The translations under genes were made by a program, and so were the position numbers. Source: Anaerophilus nitritigenes (GTDB lineage Bacteria; Bacillota; Clostridia; Peptostreptococcales; Thermotaleaceae). Taken from it: a stretch of DNA of 51,602 bases. Positions 15,582 through 23,787 of this stretch are shown here, in pieces (within the stretch, counting starts at the first letter, position 1; each line of letters opens with the position of its first letter). The stretch lies in assembly GCF_004138215.1 (NCBI RefSeq), contig NZ_RYYS01000078.1, positions 1-51,602 on the forward strand, written 5' to 3'. Below the pieces are notes generated by a model that had not been told where the DNA came from, searched no databases, and was given only the letters and a program-made list of their open reading frames with translations.

Positions 15582-17312
15582 TCATTCAAATTGCATATTA
15601 TAAAGATGCGCATACACTCCATTTTTGCTTATAAGCTCCTCATGAGTACCTATTTCATTGATACCTTCATCTGTAAGCACAATGATTTCATCTGCATTTT
15701 TTATAGTACTAAGTCTATGAGCAATAACTAATGTAGTTCTATTCTTTGATAAATCTTCTAAAGACTTTTGTATAAACTTTTCACTTTCATTGTCTAAAGC
15801 AGATGTAGCTTCATCTAAAATGAGTATAGGAGGGTTTTTTAGAAATACCCTTGCAATAGAAATTCTTTGTTTTTGTCCTCCTGATAGTTTAACACCTCTT
15901 TCTCCTACATAAGTATCATATCCATCCTCAAGGCTCATGATAAAGTCATGGATATTGGCTTTTTTCGAAGCATCAATAATCTCTTCATCTAACGCTTGTC
16001 TTTTTCCATAGGCAATATTTTCTTTTATAGTACCAGAAAATATGTAAACATCTTGCTGAACGATTCCAATACATGTTCTTAAGCTTTTTAGTTTAATATT
16101 CCTTATATCTATCCCATCTATGGTAATGATTCCTCCATTGATTTCATAAAATCTAGGAATAAGACTACAAAGGGTAGTTTTTCCGCCTCCAGAAGGGCCT
16201 ACTAATGCTACAGTTTTTCCAGCAGGAATGCTTATATGAATATTTTTTAAAACATCATGTTTCTCATTATAGCTAAAAGATACATCCTCAAATAAAATAT
16301 TCCCTTTAGGGTTTATAATATCCACTGCATCTTCCTTGTCCTTTATATCTGGTTTGGTGTTAATAACTTCTAAAAATCTTTCAAAACCAGTTATACCTTT
16401 TTGGAATTGTTCTGTAAAATTAATAAGTTTTTCTAATGGATTTAAAAAGATATTAATGTATAAAATATAAACAATCAGATCAGAAGTTTCTAATGACCCT
16501 AAAGATATAAATATTCCTCCTAATAGGATCACACTAAGATATAATAAGCCTTGAAAGAATTGATTGCCGCTAAAAAATCTTCCCAAAATAAAATAGCTTT
16601 CCTCTTTTGTTCCTAAAAAAGCTTCATTTCCTTTGCTAAATTTATGTTTTTCCATCTCCTCATTCGCAAAGGATTTTACTACTCTTATACCTGATAGACT
16701 ATCTTGTATCTGTGCATTCACATTTGCTATTTTTTCTCTATTCTTTCTAAATATTTTTCGCATTCTTTTATTGTAAAAATATGAAAAGTACAACATGATA
16801 AAGGTGAAAAATAAAAGAGTCAAACTCATCTTAACATTAATACTTAGTAAAATAATAAAAGATCCAGTTATTTTTAATATAGAAATAAATAAATCTTCTG
16901 GTCCGTGATGAGCTAGTTCTGATATATCAAAAAGGTCTGTAACGATTCTTGACATAAGCTTACCTGTGTTTTTTTCATCATAATAAGAAAAAGATAATTT
17001 CTGTAAATGATCAAAAATATCGTATCTCATATCCGCTTCCATTCTAGCTCCCATAATATGTCCCCAAGAAGTAATAAAATACTGACAAAAAAATCTTATG
17101 ATATATAATAAAAATAACCCTATTCCTATATACAATACAGTGTGCATAATGATATTTTTATCTCCTAGTACGTATACATCATTTAGAAGATATCTTACAA
17201 CTAATGGAAATAAAAGATCAACAAAAGATAATATGCATGCACAAAACATATCTGCAAAAAATAAATTTTTGTACGGCTTATAATAAGCTATAAATTTTTT
17301 AATACTATTCAT
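15582..17312 (-). CDS. ABC transporter, fused permease and ATPase
   Basis: Half-size type IV (MsbA/BmrA-like) exporter of 576 residues that would work as a dimer in the membrane. The N-terminal 320 residues hold six membrane helices (ABC_membrane domain). The ATPase follows with Walker A GPSGGGKTT, Q loop VQQDVYIFSG, signature LSGGQKQR, Walker B ILILDEATS and the H loop IAHRLST, all intact. It ends 30 bases before the CdsR-like gene, so it may be co-transcribed with it. Family members export drugs, lipids or peptides; the substrate is unknown, and a link to cysteine metabolism is only positional. Confidence 0.92.
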   Translation of the reverse strand: MNSIKKFIAYYKPYKNLFFADMFCACILSFVDLLFPLVVRYLLNDVYVLGDKNIIMHTVLYIGIGLFLLYIIRFFCQYFITSWGHIMGARMEADMRYDIFDHLQKLSFSYYDEKNTGKLMSRIVTDLFDISELAHHGPEDLFISILKITGSFIILLSINVKMSLTLLFFTFIMLYFSYFYNKRMRKIFRKNREKIANVNAQIQDSLSGIRVVKSFANEEMEKHKFSKGNEAFLGTKEESYFILGRFFSGNQFFQGLLYLSVILLGGIFISLGSLETSDLIVYILYINIFLNPLEKLINFTEQFQKGITGFERFLEVINTKPDIKDKEDAVDIINPKGNILFEDVSFSYNEKHDVLKNIHISIPAGKTVALVGPSGGGKTTLCSLIPRFYEINGGIITIDGIDIRNIKLKSLRTCIGIVQQDVYIFSGTIKENIAYGKRQALDEEIIDASKKANIHDFIMSLEDGYDTYVGERGVKLSGGQKQRISIARVFLKNPPILILDEATSALDNESEKFIQKSLEDLSKNRTTLVIAHRLSTIKNADEIIVLTDEGINEIGTHEELISKNGVYAHLYNMQFE

Positions 17313-17351
17313 TTTTTATACCCCTTCCTTAAGTTATTACAAAACCATGTT

Positions 17352-17377
17352 AAAAAAAGTTGGAATATCATTCCAAC
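17352..17377 (-). terminator. Terminator of the sugar-phosphate kinase gene
   Basis: Minus strand GTTGGAAT / ATTCCAAC (17359-17377), three-base loop, followed by seven Ts. It overlaps the stop codon of the kinase gene. Confidence 0.88.
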
Positions 17378-18306
17378 CTCAACATTTCTATTTCCTCATA
17401 AAATTTTTTTACATGATCTATATCTACATATCCTATTCCTTTATCTATAGCATTAGCAGTACCTGTAGCCACTGCTAATTTAAATGCTTCTTCTACGCTC
17501 TTTTTTTTATATAAAGCAACAGCAAATCCTGCTACAAAAGCATCTCCACAGCCTACATCATTAATAGAGGTGACCTTTGGAGCACATACTTTGTAAACAC
17601 CTTCTTTTGTAATAAAAATTGCTCCTTTTTCTCCTAAAGAAATTCCTACTACCTCAATTCCCTGTTTACAAATATGTTTACATTCAAAAATAATTTTATG
17701 TTCATCATCTAATTTGTATCCTACTAATTCCTCTAGTTCCTCAAGATTAGGCTTGATCATAAAAGGCTTAGCTTTAATCGCTTCTTCTAAGTAACTACCA
17801 CTTGCATCAATAATCATTTTTACATTATTGTCTTTTGCAATCTTTACCATATCTCCATAAATCGTCTTTGGCAATCCCTTAGGAACCGTACCTGCTGCTA
17901 CAATAATTTCACTATATTTTAATATCTTAACAAATTCTTTGACAAAAGAATTCAATTCTTCTTTTGTTACTACAGGTCCTTTCTCTGCCAAAATGGTTTC
18001 TGTATTATTTGCAGGATCTAAAATGGCAGTAAATATTCTAGACGATTCATTAATTTGTACAAAAGAAGTATAGATCCCTAGCTTGCCCAATTCTTCTTGT
18101 ATAAATTTTCCAGAATATCCCCCTAAAAACCCTGTGGCATTTACTTTTTCTCCTAATATAGAAGCTACCCGAGCTACATTCAATCCTTTTCCGCCAGCAG
18201 TAATTTTTACATCATTCGTATGTAGATGATATTTTTGATTAGGTTTAAAGTCATGAATCACATAAGCTCGATCTATAGCAGGATTCAAGGTAACTGTAGT
18301 AATCAT
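17368..18306 (-). CDS. PfkB family hexose kinase (1-phosphofructokinase / tagatose-6-phosphate kinase)
   Basis: Ribokinase-fold kinase of 312 residues of the FruK/LacC group that phosphorylates a hexose phosphate. N-terminal TVTLNPAIDRAY and TAGGKGLNVARV (about 37-48) mark the substrate site. The catalytic region is NDVGCGDAFVAGFA (about 251-264), where the usual GAGD anion hole reads GCGD with the catalytic aspartate kept. No fru or lac PTS genes are adjacent, so fructose-1-phosphate and tagatose-6-phosphate cannot be told apart. It is a monocistronic unit by its terminator. Confidence 0.88.
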   Translation of the reverse strand: MITTVTLNPAIDRAYVIHDFKPNQKYHLHTNDVKITAGGKGLNVARVASILGEKVNATGFLGGYSGKFIQEELGKLGIYTSFVQINESSRIFTAILDPANNTETILAEKGPVVTKEELNSFVKEFVKILKYSEIIVAAGTVPKGLPKTIYGDMVKIAKDNNVKMIIDASGSYLEEAIKAKPFMIKPNLEELEELVGYKLDDEHKIIFECKHICKQGIEVVGISLGEKGAIFITKEGVYKVCAPKVTSINDVGCGDAFVAGFAVALYKKKSVEEAFKLAVATGTANAIDKGIGYVDIDHVKKFYEEIEMLRLE

Positions 18307-18405
18307 ATAATCCCCTTCTTATTCTTTACAATTTACTAAAATATTAAAAGATACAAATCTATTATAAACACAAAAGTATAATTTTGCAAAGAGTTTTTTA
18401 CCACA

Positions 18406-18549
18406 CTACTGTTTTACTCTATCCTTTGTATCTAATCTATATAATATATCTCTTATTTCTTTTAATAGTACAATCATTTTATTAATAGAATATTGTATGC
18501 TTATCAGTATAATAAAAAATATGATTCCTCCTACAATCCAATAATTCAA
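18406..18549 (-). CDS. Small membrane protein, 47 residues
   Basis: Unrecognised short gene. It starts with TTG seven bases after GGAGG, a very strong site. The product has one hydrophobic helix (residues 3-19, WIVGGIIFFIILISIQY) followed by a charged amphipathic stretch IVLLKEIRDILYRLD and a basic tail. This is the only coding sequence seen in the 388-base gap between the kinase and cyclase genes. Coding is supported by the ribosome site and a sensible membrane topology; function is unknown. Confidence 0.68.
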   Translation of the reverse strand: MNYWIVGGIIFFIILISIQYSINKMIVLLKEIRDILYRLDTKDRVKQ

Positions 18550-18694
18550 ATTTATCCCTCCTACATTTAATTTTTACATAAACCCAATTTTTCAAAGTAA
18601 AATATAGTAATTCCATTTTAAATACAGTATTTTCTAATAAATTAAGTCTTTAAATTACTATCTAGTACCAAAGATTTTTTAAGTTATTGCCCTT

Positions 18695-19267
18695 TTATAT
18701 TTCAGCAATTACCCTACACGGCAATCCACTTATATTTTTTATATTAATTGGAAATGTATATACTTTAAAACTTTTATCTTTTACCTTATTAAAAAGTAGT
18801 TCTAGATTATTAAGGTTTTCAATTATAAAAATTCCATTATCCGCGCAATATTGGTCTGTTTCGATATGAATGTCAGGTTTTACAATACTGGCTGTATCTA
18901 TTCCAATAAGATTCACTTTTTTAGAAATTAGATTATCTATTAAATCTTTTGAAAGAACAGGATAATCTGTAAAATACTTTTCTGTTCCATATGGTTCTTC
19001 ACCAAGATAGCCAGTATAGAATATCACAAAATCATTTTCTTTTATTTTATTTAAATCTATATCTGTAATGTTAATTTCTCTAGCTCTAATATTTCTAACA
19101 TCAAATAATCTCCCATTTCTAGTAGTGTTTTCTAAGGAAAACTCTTTGTTCATCACATCAAAATGTGTTCCAATATGCCCTATAATATCTCTTTTAGTTT
19201 TAAAAGACTTCTCTAAAAGGTCATTAAAGAGTTCTCTTTGAATACTTATACTTAAATCAATTTTCAT
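18695..19267 (-). CDS. Putative cyclase (kynurenine formamidase-like metal hydrolase)
   Basis: Cyclase-family (PF04199-type) protein of 190 residues. The metal-binding HxGTHxD motif is present as H31, H35 and D37, and GIDTASI near residue 125 resembles the family's second conserved block. Relatives hydrolyse N-formylkynurenine, isatin or cyclic amides. It overlaps the MarR gene by 11 bases, so the two are translationally coupled. A regulator paired with its hydrolase suggests a small-molecule-inducible detoxification or catabolic unit; the substrate is unknown. Confidence 0.82.
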   Translation of the reverse strand: MKIDLSISIQRELFNDLLEKSFKTKRDIIGHIGTHFDVMNKEFSLENTTRNGRLFDVRNIRAREINITDIDLNKIKENDFVIFYTGYLGEEPYGTEKYFTDYPVLSKDLIDNLISKKVNLIGIDTASIVKPDIHIETDQYCADNGIFIIENLNNLELLFNKVKDKSFKVYTFPINIKNISGLPCRVIAEI

Positions 19268-19727
19268 TTTTATCTATCTCCTCTATTTGTTCTTTAAAAT
19301 AATTATTCATTTCTTTTAAAAAACTTATAATTATTTCTATTTCATTATCATTAAATTTCTTGAAGATATTAATATATTCCAGCTCAGATATATCATGCAA
19401 TTCTCTATGTGCATGGTATACTTCCCAGCCACTATTTGTAAGCTCAAATAAAGTCTCTTTTTTGTTATGAGGTTTTTTATATTGTTTTATAAGCCCTTCA
19501 GAAAGTAATTTCTTAGTTATTTTGCTTATGGCACCTCTGGTCATACTTAATTCTTCTGATATCTTAGTAACATTGACATTTTCTAGATTACCAATACAAT
19601 CTATACAGTGCACTTGCGATAGATTATATTCTTTGAATATTCCACGATTATGTTCTGGAACCCCTAAGTAATCTATATTCTCTGTTAAACTTTTAAAATT
19701 TAATAATAATTTATTTAAATTACTCAA
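19257..19727 (-). CDS. MarR family transcriptional regulator
   Basis: Winged-helix repressor of 156 residues. The recognition region is LENVNVTKISEELSMTRGAISKITKKLLSEGLIKQY (about 48-83), typical of MarR. It carries a CIDC pair (C41 and C44) just before that domain, which could be redox- or metal-sensitive. Start is TTG, seven bases after AAGGAGG. It is the first gene of a two-gene unit with the cyclase. A large inverted repeat overlaps its own promoter, indicating autoregulation. Confidence 0.9.
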   Translation of the reverse strand: MSNLNKLLLNFKSLTENIDYLGVPEHNRGIFKEYNLSQVHCIDCIGNLENVNVTKISEELSMTRGAISKITKKLLSEGLIKQYKKPHNKKETLFELTNSGWEVYHAHRELHDISELEYINIFKKFNDNEIEIIISFLKEMNNYFKEQIEEIDKNEN

Positions 19728-19742
19728 GGTAGTACCTCCTTA

Positions 19743-19764
19743 TATTGTTTCCTAGGATACAATA
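19743..19764. repeat. Second imperfect inverted repeat before marR
   Basis: TATTGT ... ACAATA flanking TTCCTAGGAT, between the proposed -10 and the ribosome site. It shares the TTGTTTCC motif with the larger operator at 19773-19806, so it may be a second repressor site. Confidence 0.5.
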
Positions 19765-19766
19765 TA

Positions 19767-19806
19767 AGAATACAATATTATTGTTTCCATGTCAACAATA
19801 ATATTG
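19767..19806 (-). promoter_or_regulatory. marR-cyclase promoter with 13-bp operator dyad
   Basis: Minus strand -35 TTGACA (19790-19795), 17 bases, -10 TATTCT (19767-19772). A perfect 13-bp inverted repeat (CAATATTATTGTT, eight-base spacer, AACAATAATATTG; 19773-19806) covers the -35 and spacer, so a bound MarR dimer would block polymerase. Confidence 0.78.
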
Positions 19807-19819
19807 AGTTATTTTTATA

Positions 19820-19894
19820 TTATACGGTTATTTTGACTTTACAGCACGTAGCTCCATCAGACAAATATTTTTGCATAATTTCATTTGTAAACAT
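19820..19894 (-). CDS. Possible 24-residue peptide with a CC pair
   Basis: Short open frame starting ATG at 19894, 11 bases after AGGAGGA, encoding MFTNEIMQKYLSDGATCCKV plus KITV. The only support is the ribosome-site match. No family is recognised. It could be a small stress or quorum peptide, or chance. The CACAC/GTGTG arms around its ribosome site could form a hairpin. Confidence 0.3.
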   Translation of the reverse strand: MFTNEIMQKYLSDGATCCKVKITV

Positions 19895-20000
19895 AAAAAA
19901 CACACTCCTCCTGTATTTTTGTTATCTAACAACATACATAGAAAAGTGTGATTCTTTTAAAACATTGAAAAATAGTATCTTTTATACTGATTTAATGTTT

Positions 20001-20651
20001 TTAGTTTTCTTCTTGATTGTTTTCTTCTTGAGCTACTTCCATTTTAGATATAGAAACTTCATAAGCCATTTTTGTAATGACTTGGTCTTCTCCTAATTTT
20101 TTTTGATATTGTCTACTTTGAATTCTTCCCCAAATTTTTAAATGATCTCCAACTTTTAATTTTTCTGAAAATCTTGCATTTCTTCCCCATGCAATACAAG
20201 GGATATAATCAGATTTGTTATAAGGCCTATTCACTGCAATTAATAAATCAGTAATCTCTCTTCCAAAGGGGGTAGACCGATAAACAGGGTCTTTACATAT
20301 ATAACCATCTAAATAAATTTGGTTTGGGTTTTTTATTTCATCCTTTTCATCATATAGAGCGATTTCCCTTGCAAAAATAGTCAAAATTAATTTGTTTTTT
20401 CCATCTACATATTTATTGTATGATCTTAGTTGTCCTTCTACTTTTACAATTTTTCCTATTTCTAAATTTTCATCCATAATGATACGTTCTGAAATGGTAA
20501 TAGGAAGTACATCATTATGGTCACTTAACCTCGCAACCTTCATCTTAAAGATATAAAATCCTTCTCCATACATTTCATGGCTAAATGCCAAAGGACTATG
20601 TATCTCTCCTATAACTGTTACCTTATTCGTATCAATCACCTTATCAGACAT
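20001..20651 (-). CDS. Single-stranded-DNA-binding-like protein with two OB folds
   Basis: A 216-residue protein with two OB-fold halves. The first (about 8-105) has VTVIGEIHSPLAFSHEMYGEG and a KVEGQLRSYN strand. The second (about 110-200) has IYLDGYICKDPVYRSTPFGREITDLLIAVNR and IPCIAWGRNARF, which resembles PriB/SSB. The end is glutamate/asparagine-rich (EENNQEEN), not the DDDIPF tail that recruits partners in true SSB. This duplicated form is known in Clostridia as an SSB-family protein. The function is probably single-stranded DNA binding, perhaps specialised; the main ssb gene is expected elsewhere. Confidence 0.78.
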   Translation of the reverse strand: MSDKVIDTNKVTVIGEIHSPLAFSHEMYGEGFYIFKMKVARLSDHNDVLPITISERIIMDENLEIGKIVKVEGQLRSYNKYVDGKNKLILTIFAREIALYDEKDEIKNPNQIYLDGYICKDPVYRSTPFGREITDLLIAVNRPYNKSDYIPCIAWGRNARFSEKLKVGDHLKIWGRIQSRQYQKKLGEDQVITKMAYEVSISKMEVAQEENNQEEN

Positions 20652-20743
20652 GTAACTCTCACACTCCTTCCTTCATTCTTGTGTACTTTTTTTGATGAAT
20701 CTAAAACTATATTTATTCATCATAGGACGAGATTATGAATGAG

Positions 20744-20777
20744 AAAAAAAAAAAAGAGAAATTAACTTTTCTCTTTT
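20744..20777 (-). terminator. Terminator of the Mur-ligase-like gene
   Basis: Minus strand AAAAGAGAAA / TTTCTCTTTT with a six-base loop, followed by a run of Ts. It overlaps the last codons of the gene. Confidence 0.75.
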
Positions 20778-21457
20778 AACAAATTTAAATATTTACAAAT
20801 ATATTCAGGAAGTATGCCATACATTAGTACTCCTGTAATTATTGCTAATATAGAATATATATGATTTCTATCTAACATCCTAATCTCTACAGGAAATTCC
20901 ATAGGATCTATTTCAATATGATCATCTGTAGTGAGTCCTCTTTGAATACAACAGCAAAACTTTATAAATGAAGCTTCACCTATACTTGATGCAGTAATAG
21001 TAGCTTTTGAGCAAAAACCATACGTAATCATCATCTTATTTTTTGCATGCTCTAAAATTTTTATATTTTTTTGATCGTCTGCATTCCATATAATTATACT
21101 ATTTTCATTTAATCTATTGAGTATCATTTTATGTATCTTTAAATCTTCTTGTGTATAATTTTCATTGATATAGGTATAAATTATAGTATCTAAGTAAAAA
21201 TCTTGACAAAACTCATATAAACCATTACAATCCATCTCTACAATAAGAATATCTACTTTTCTTTTTATCATTTCATCTAATAAATGATCTTTTTGGTTTA
21301 TAATTTCTTCTCCTATATACATACCTTTTGAAGAAATATTAGCTATCCTTAATCCATGCTTTTCAAATAAATAAGTCATCCATTTTGCTATTATTATTTG
21401 TTCATCTCCTTCTACAATTCCAATAATTTTTATTGAATTTTCCTTTTGAATATACAC
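20762..21457 (-). CDS. Mur-ligase-like protein lacking the ATP-binding loop
   Basis: A 231-residue protein that reads like the central domain of a Mur ligase. IKIIGIVEGDEQIIIAKWMT sits where ligases have a G-x-x-G-K-T/S P-loop, then LRIANISSKGMYIGEEI, VDILIVEMDCNGL (like the acidic strand before the MurE active site), IIWNADDQ (like NADD) and MITYGFCSKA. The P-loop glycines and lysine are absent, and the normal C-terminal ligase domain is missing (about 230 of 450-500 residues). It is therefore probably not an ATP-dependent ligase. It lies next to a PdaB-like deacetylase, so a cell-wall or spore-cortex role is possible. The homology call itself is inference from motifs. Confidence 0.6.
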   Translation of the reverse strand: MYIQKENSIKIIGIVEGDEQIIIAKWMTYLFEKHGLRIANISSKGMYIGEEIINQKDHLLDEMIKRKVDILIVEMDCNGLYEFCQDFYLDTIIYTYINENYTQEDLKIHKMILNRLNENSIIIWNADDQKNIKILEHAKNKMMITYGFCSKATITASSIGEASFIKFCCCIQRGLTTDDHIEIDPMEFPVEIRMLDRNHIYSILAIITGVLMYGILPEYICKYLNLLKEKS

Positions 21458-21539
21458 GGATTTTCTCTCCTTTTTAGCATTCTCATATTCCTTATATTTT
21501 TCCTCATATTCATAAGAATATGTATTTCAAAAACAAAAG

Positions 21540-21572
21540 AATAAGTTCTCATGCAAATAATGAGAACTTATT
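21540..21572 (-). terminator. Terminator of the deacetylase gene
   Basis: Thirteen-base-pair stem AATAAGTTCTCAT / ATGAGAACTTATT with a seven-base loop, followed on the minus strand by CTTTTG. It overlaps the 3' end of the gene. Confidence 0.8.
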
Positions 21573-22341
21573 CTTTGTCATTTTTTTTCTGCATTCCTGT
21601 ATGATCAACATAATAGTCTTCATTTAAAATAAGCTCTGATATAGGTACAATTTCATATCCTTCCTTTTGTAATTTTTCAATGACAGCAGGAAGATATTTC
21701 AATATATATTTTGCATTATTGTGAAACAATACAATAGAACCTTTTTTTACATTTCGAGTCACTCGATCTACTACAGGTTGATCCCCTAATTCTTTCCAGT
21801 CAAGAGAATCTACATCCCATTGAATTGTATCATAACCATTTTCTTTAGCTGTTTTGATCAAAATATTGTTATAATCTCCAAAAGGAGGCCTAAATAAATT
21901 TGGCTTTTGTCCTGTAATTTTTTCAATCTTTTCTCCTGTTTCATTCAACTCTTTTTCAATTTGTTGTGATGATAACTTTGACATATGAGGATGAGTACTA
22001 GAATGATTACCTATATTATGCCCTCTCTCATAAATTCTTTTAACTTGATCTGGATATTTATCTACCCAAAATCCAACTAAAAAAAATGTAGCTTTTACAT
22101 TATATTGATCTAAAATATCTAAAATTCCTTCTGTATATTGATCCCCCCAAGCTGCATCAAAACTTATAGATAATTTTTTTTCTGAAGTATCTACACAATA
22201 TATAGGAAGAATTTTATCTTTATTCATAACCCCTACAATTGCATTTCCAAAATCTCCAAGATATAAAAATGATATAAAAAGCAGTAGGATTATCATTATA
22301 ATACCTAAAACAATTCTTTTATGAATAATCCATATTCTCAT
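21568..22341 (-). CDS. Polysaccharide deacetylase, PdaB-like sporulation protein
   Basis: NodB-domain protein of 257 residues with an N-terminal membrane anchor (residues 10-28). The motifs are FDAAWGD (D62; the second acidic residue is replaced, as in PdaB-type proteins), HSSTHPH (H113, H117), RPPFGDYN (R151), and FHNN near 211. PdaB is needed for a late spore stage in Bacillus and this type is common in spore formers. The start ATG has an AGGAGGAG site. It follows the Mur-like gene; transcription may or may not be shared. Confidence 0.88.
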   Translation of the reverse strand: MRIWIIHKRIVLGIIMIILLLFISFLYLGDFGNAIVGVMNKDKILPIYCVDTSEKKLSISFDAAWGDQYTEGILDILDQYNVKATFFLVGFWVDKYPDQVKRIYERGHNIGNHSSTHPHMSKLSSQQIEKELNETGEKIEKITGQKPNLFRPPFGDYNNILIKTAKENGYDTIQWDVDSLDWKELGDQPVVDRVTRNVKKGSIVLFHNNAKYILKYLPAVIEKLQKEGYEIVPISELILNEDYYVDHTGMQKKNDKE

Positions 22342-22492
22342 CTCTTCTCCTCCTTATCATCTAATGTATTTATACTATTAAATGTATTCTAAAATGATTC
22401 TTATATGCTAAAAACTTTTTAGTCATATATTCTCTTAAATCCATATAAATATAAACTAGTAAAGTTAAGTCTAACAAAAGGAGAGAATCCAT

Positions 22493-23419
22493 GTGCTTTC
22501 TATTTTTATAGGAACTATTTTAGGTATTATTATTTTTTTTATAGGTATCATGATGATTACTGCTTCTATGAAAAGTTTGTCTCACAACCACTTAAAAAAA
22601 ATCATTGCTTCTCTTACTAAAAATTCGTTTTTAGGGATTTTAGTAGGAATCTTTGTAACAGCCATACTTCAAAGTAGTAGTACTACTTCTATACTTGTAG
22701 TAAGTCTAGTAAATTCTAAAGTGATGAATCTATATCAAGCTGCTTCTGTAATGATGGGTGCAAATATGGGCACAACTTTTACAGGACAGTTAATTAGTTT
22801 TAACTTTTTCTTTTGGATTCCTCATATTCTCATGATAGGAGTCTTGCTTTTTTATCTAAATTTTAGTTCATTCACAAACAACATAGGTAAATTTTTTATA
22901 GGATTTTCTTTTCTTTTTATGGGAATTCAAATTATGGTTGTTTTTTTAAAACCCCTAAATAACATTATGGGATTTCAAGAATTGATGCTTTCCATAGAAA
23001 ATCAAAAAATGAAAGGTATTTTTATTGGTGCTATTACTACTACAATTATACAAAGTAGTTCCACTGGCATTGCTATTTTACAGGGACTTGCATTAAATCA
23101 TTCCATTGGAATATCCCAAGCTTTTCCAATTATCATTGGTCAAAATATAGGTACTTGTAGTACCACTCTTTTTTCAAGCATCATTACTGATAAAAACGGA
23201 AAACGAGCTGCTGTGATTCATCTTTTATTTAATGTAGGTGGAAGTATTCTATTTTACCCTTTTTGTCACTCTTTTTCTCATTTCATCTACTCTATAACTC
23301 CCCTAGATCCTGTAAAACAAATTGCTAATGCACATACTTTATTTAACTTAATTTGCTTATTTATTTTCTTTCCATTTATAAATAAGATAGTAGATTTTTC
23401 AAAAAAAATCATTCCATAA
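22493..23419 (+). CDS. Na/Pi-cotransporter II-related protein
   Basis: Membrane protein of 308 residues with about eight hydrophobic segments and the two QSSST repeats of the NptA/PNaS family: QSSSTTS at about 63-69 and QSSSTG at about 187-192. Each is followed by a GxNxGT block (GANMGTT, GQNIGTC), marking the inverted halves of the transport core. It is shorter than members carrying a C-terminal PhoU-like domain (about 530-560). The start is GTG at 22493, seven bases after GGAGAG. An overlapping ATG at 22490 is out of frame. Phosphate is the probable substrate; not proven. Confidence 0.9.
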   Translation: MLSIFIGTILGIIIFFIGIMMITASMKSLSHNHLKKIIASLTKNSFLGILVGIFVTAILQSSSTTSILVVSLVNSKVMNLYQAASVMMGANMGTTFTGQLISFNFFFWIPHILMIGVLLFYLNFSSFTNNIGKFFIGFSFLFMGIQIMVVFLKPLNNIMGFQELMLSIENQKMKGIFIGAITTTIIQSSSTGIAILQGLALNHSIGISQAFPIIIGQNIGTCSTTLFSSIITDKNGKRAAVIHLLFNVGGSILFYPFCHSFSHFIYSITPLDPVKQIANAHTLFNLICLFIFFPFINKIVDFSKKIIP

Positions 23420-23528
23420 ACCATTTTTTTATAAAATATTTTTATTTCATTTTTTACTAAAAAAGCTTTAAATTATATGTTTTTAAAAATACTAACATTC
23501 ATATTTCTTATGAAATTACAAAAACTAA

Positions 23529-23552
23529 TTTTGAATGATCATTCATTCAAAA
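23529..23552. repeat. 10-bp inverted repeat upstream of the 62-residue gene
   Basis: TTTTGAATGA and TCATTCAAAA separated by TCAT, about 20 bases before the ribosome site. It may be an operator; no regulator is identified. Confidence 0.5.
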
Positions 23553-23575
23553 TTTCTTCTTAAGGAGGATTTTCT

Positions 23576-23764
23576 TTGTCTACTATAAGAAGTCAATACA
23601 CTAATATTAAAGGTGAACGTGTTGAATTAGGACGAAGAACATTTAAAACAGAAGAAAGACATTTTTTAAGAGAAGCAAAATCTCAAAAAGCACAACTTGA
23701 AAGTTCTCATCAACATGGAACTAGAAAAGATGTAAAAATAAAAATGCATAGAAAGCTCACATAG
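23576..23764 (+). CDS. Small basic protein, 62 residues
   Basis: Unrecognised short protein, rich in Lys, Arg and His with a basic C-terminus (KDVKIKMHRKL) and no hydrophobic segment. The start is TTG with AAGGAGG eleven bases before it. It has its own inverted repeat upstream and a strong terminator downstream (23761-23787), so it is a genuine single-gene unit. The repeating charged pattern (GRRTFKTEERHFLREAKSQK) suggests an alpha-helical nucleic-acid- or spore-associated protein; function unknown. Confidence 0.72.
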   Translation: MSTIRSQYTNIKGERVELGRRTFKTEERHFLREAKSQKAQLESSHQHGTRKDVKIKMHRKLT

Positions 23765-23787
23765 GGTAGTTTCACTACCCTATCTTT
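23761..23787 (+). terminator. Terminator after the 62-residue gene
   Basis: ATAGGGTAGT / ACTACCCTAT with TTC loop, followed by CTTTTT. It also lies at the 3' end of the convergent iron-sulfur gene. Confidence 0.88.

Noticed and set aside
19833-20096. 87-codon plus-strand frame before and into the SSB-like gene
   Set aside because: No ribosome site, and it overlaps the certain SSB-like gene on the other strand.
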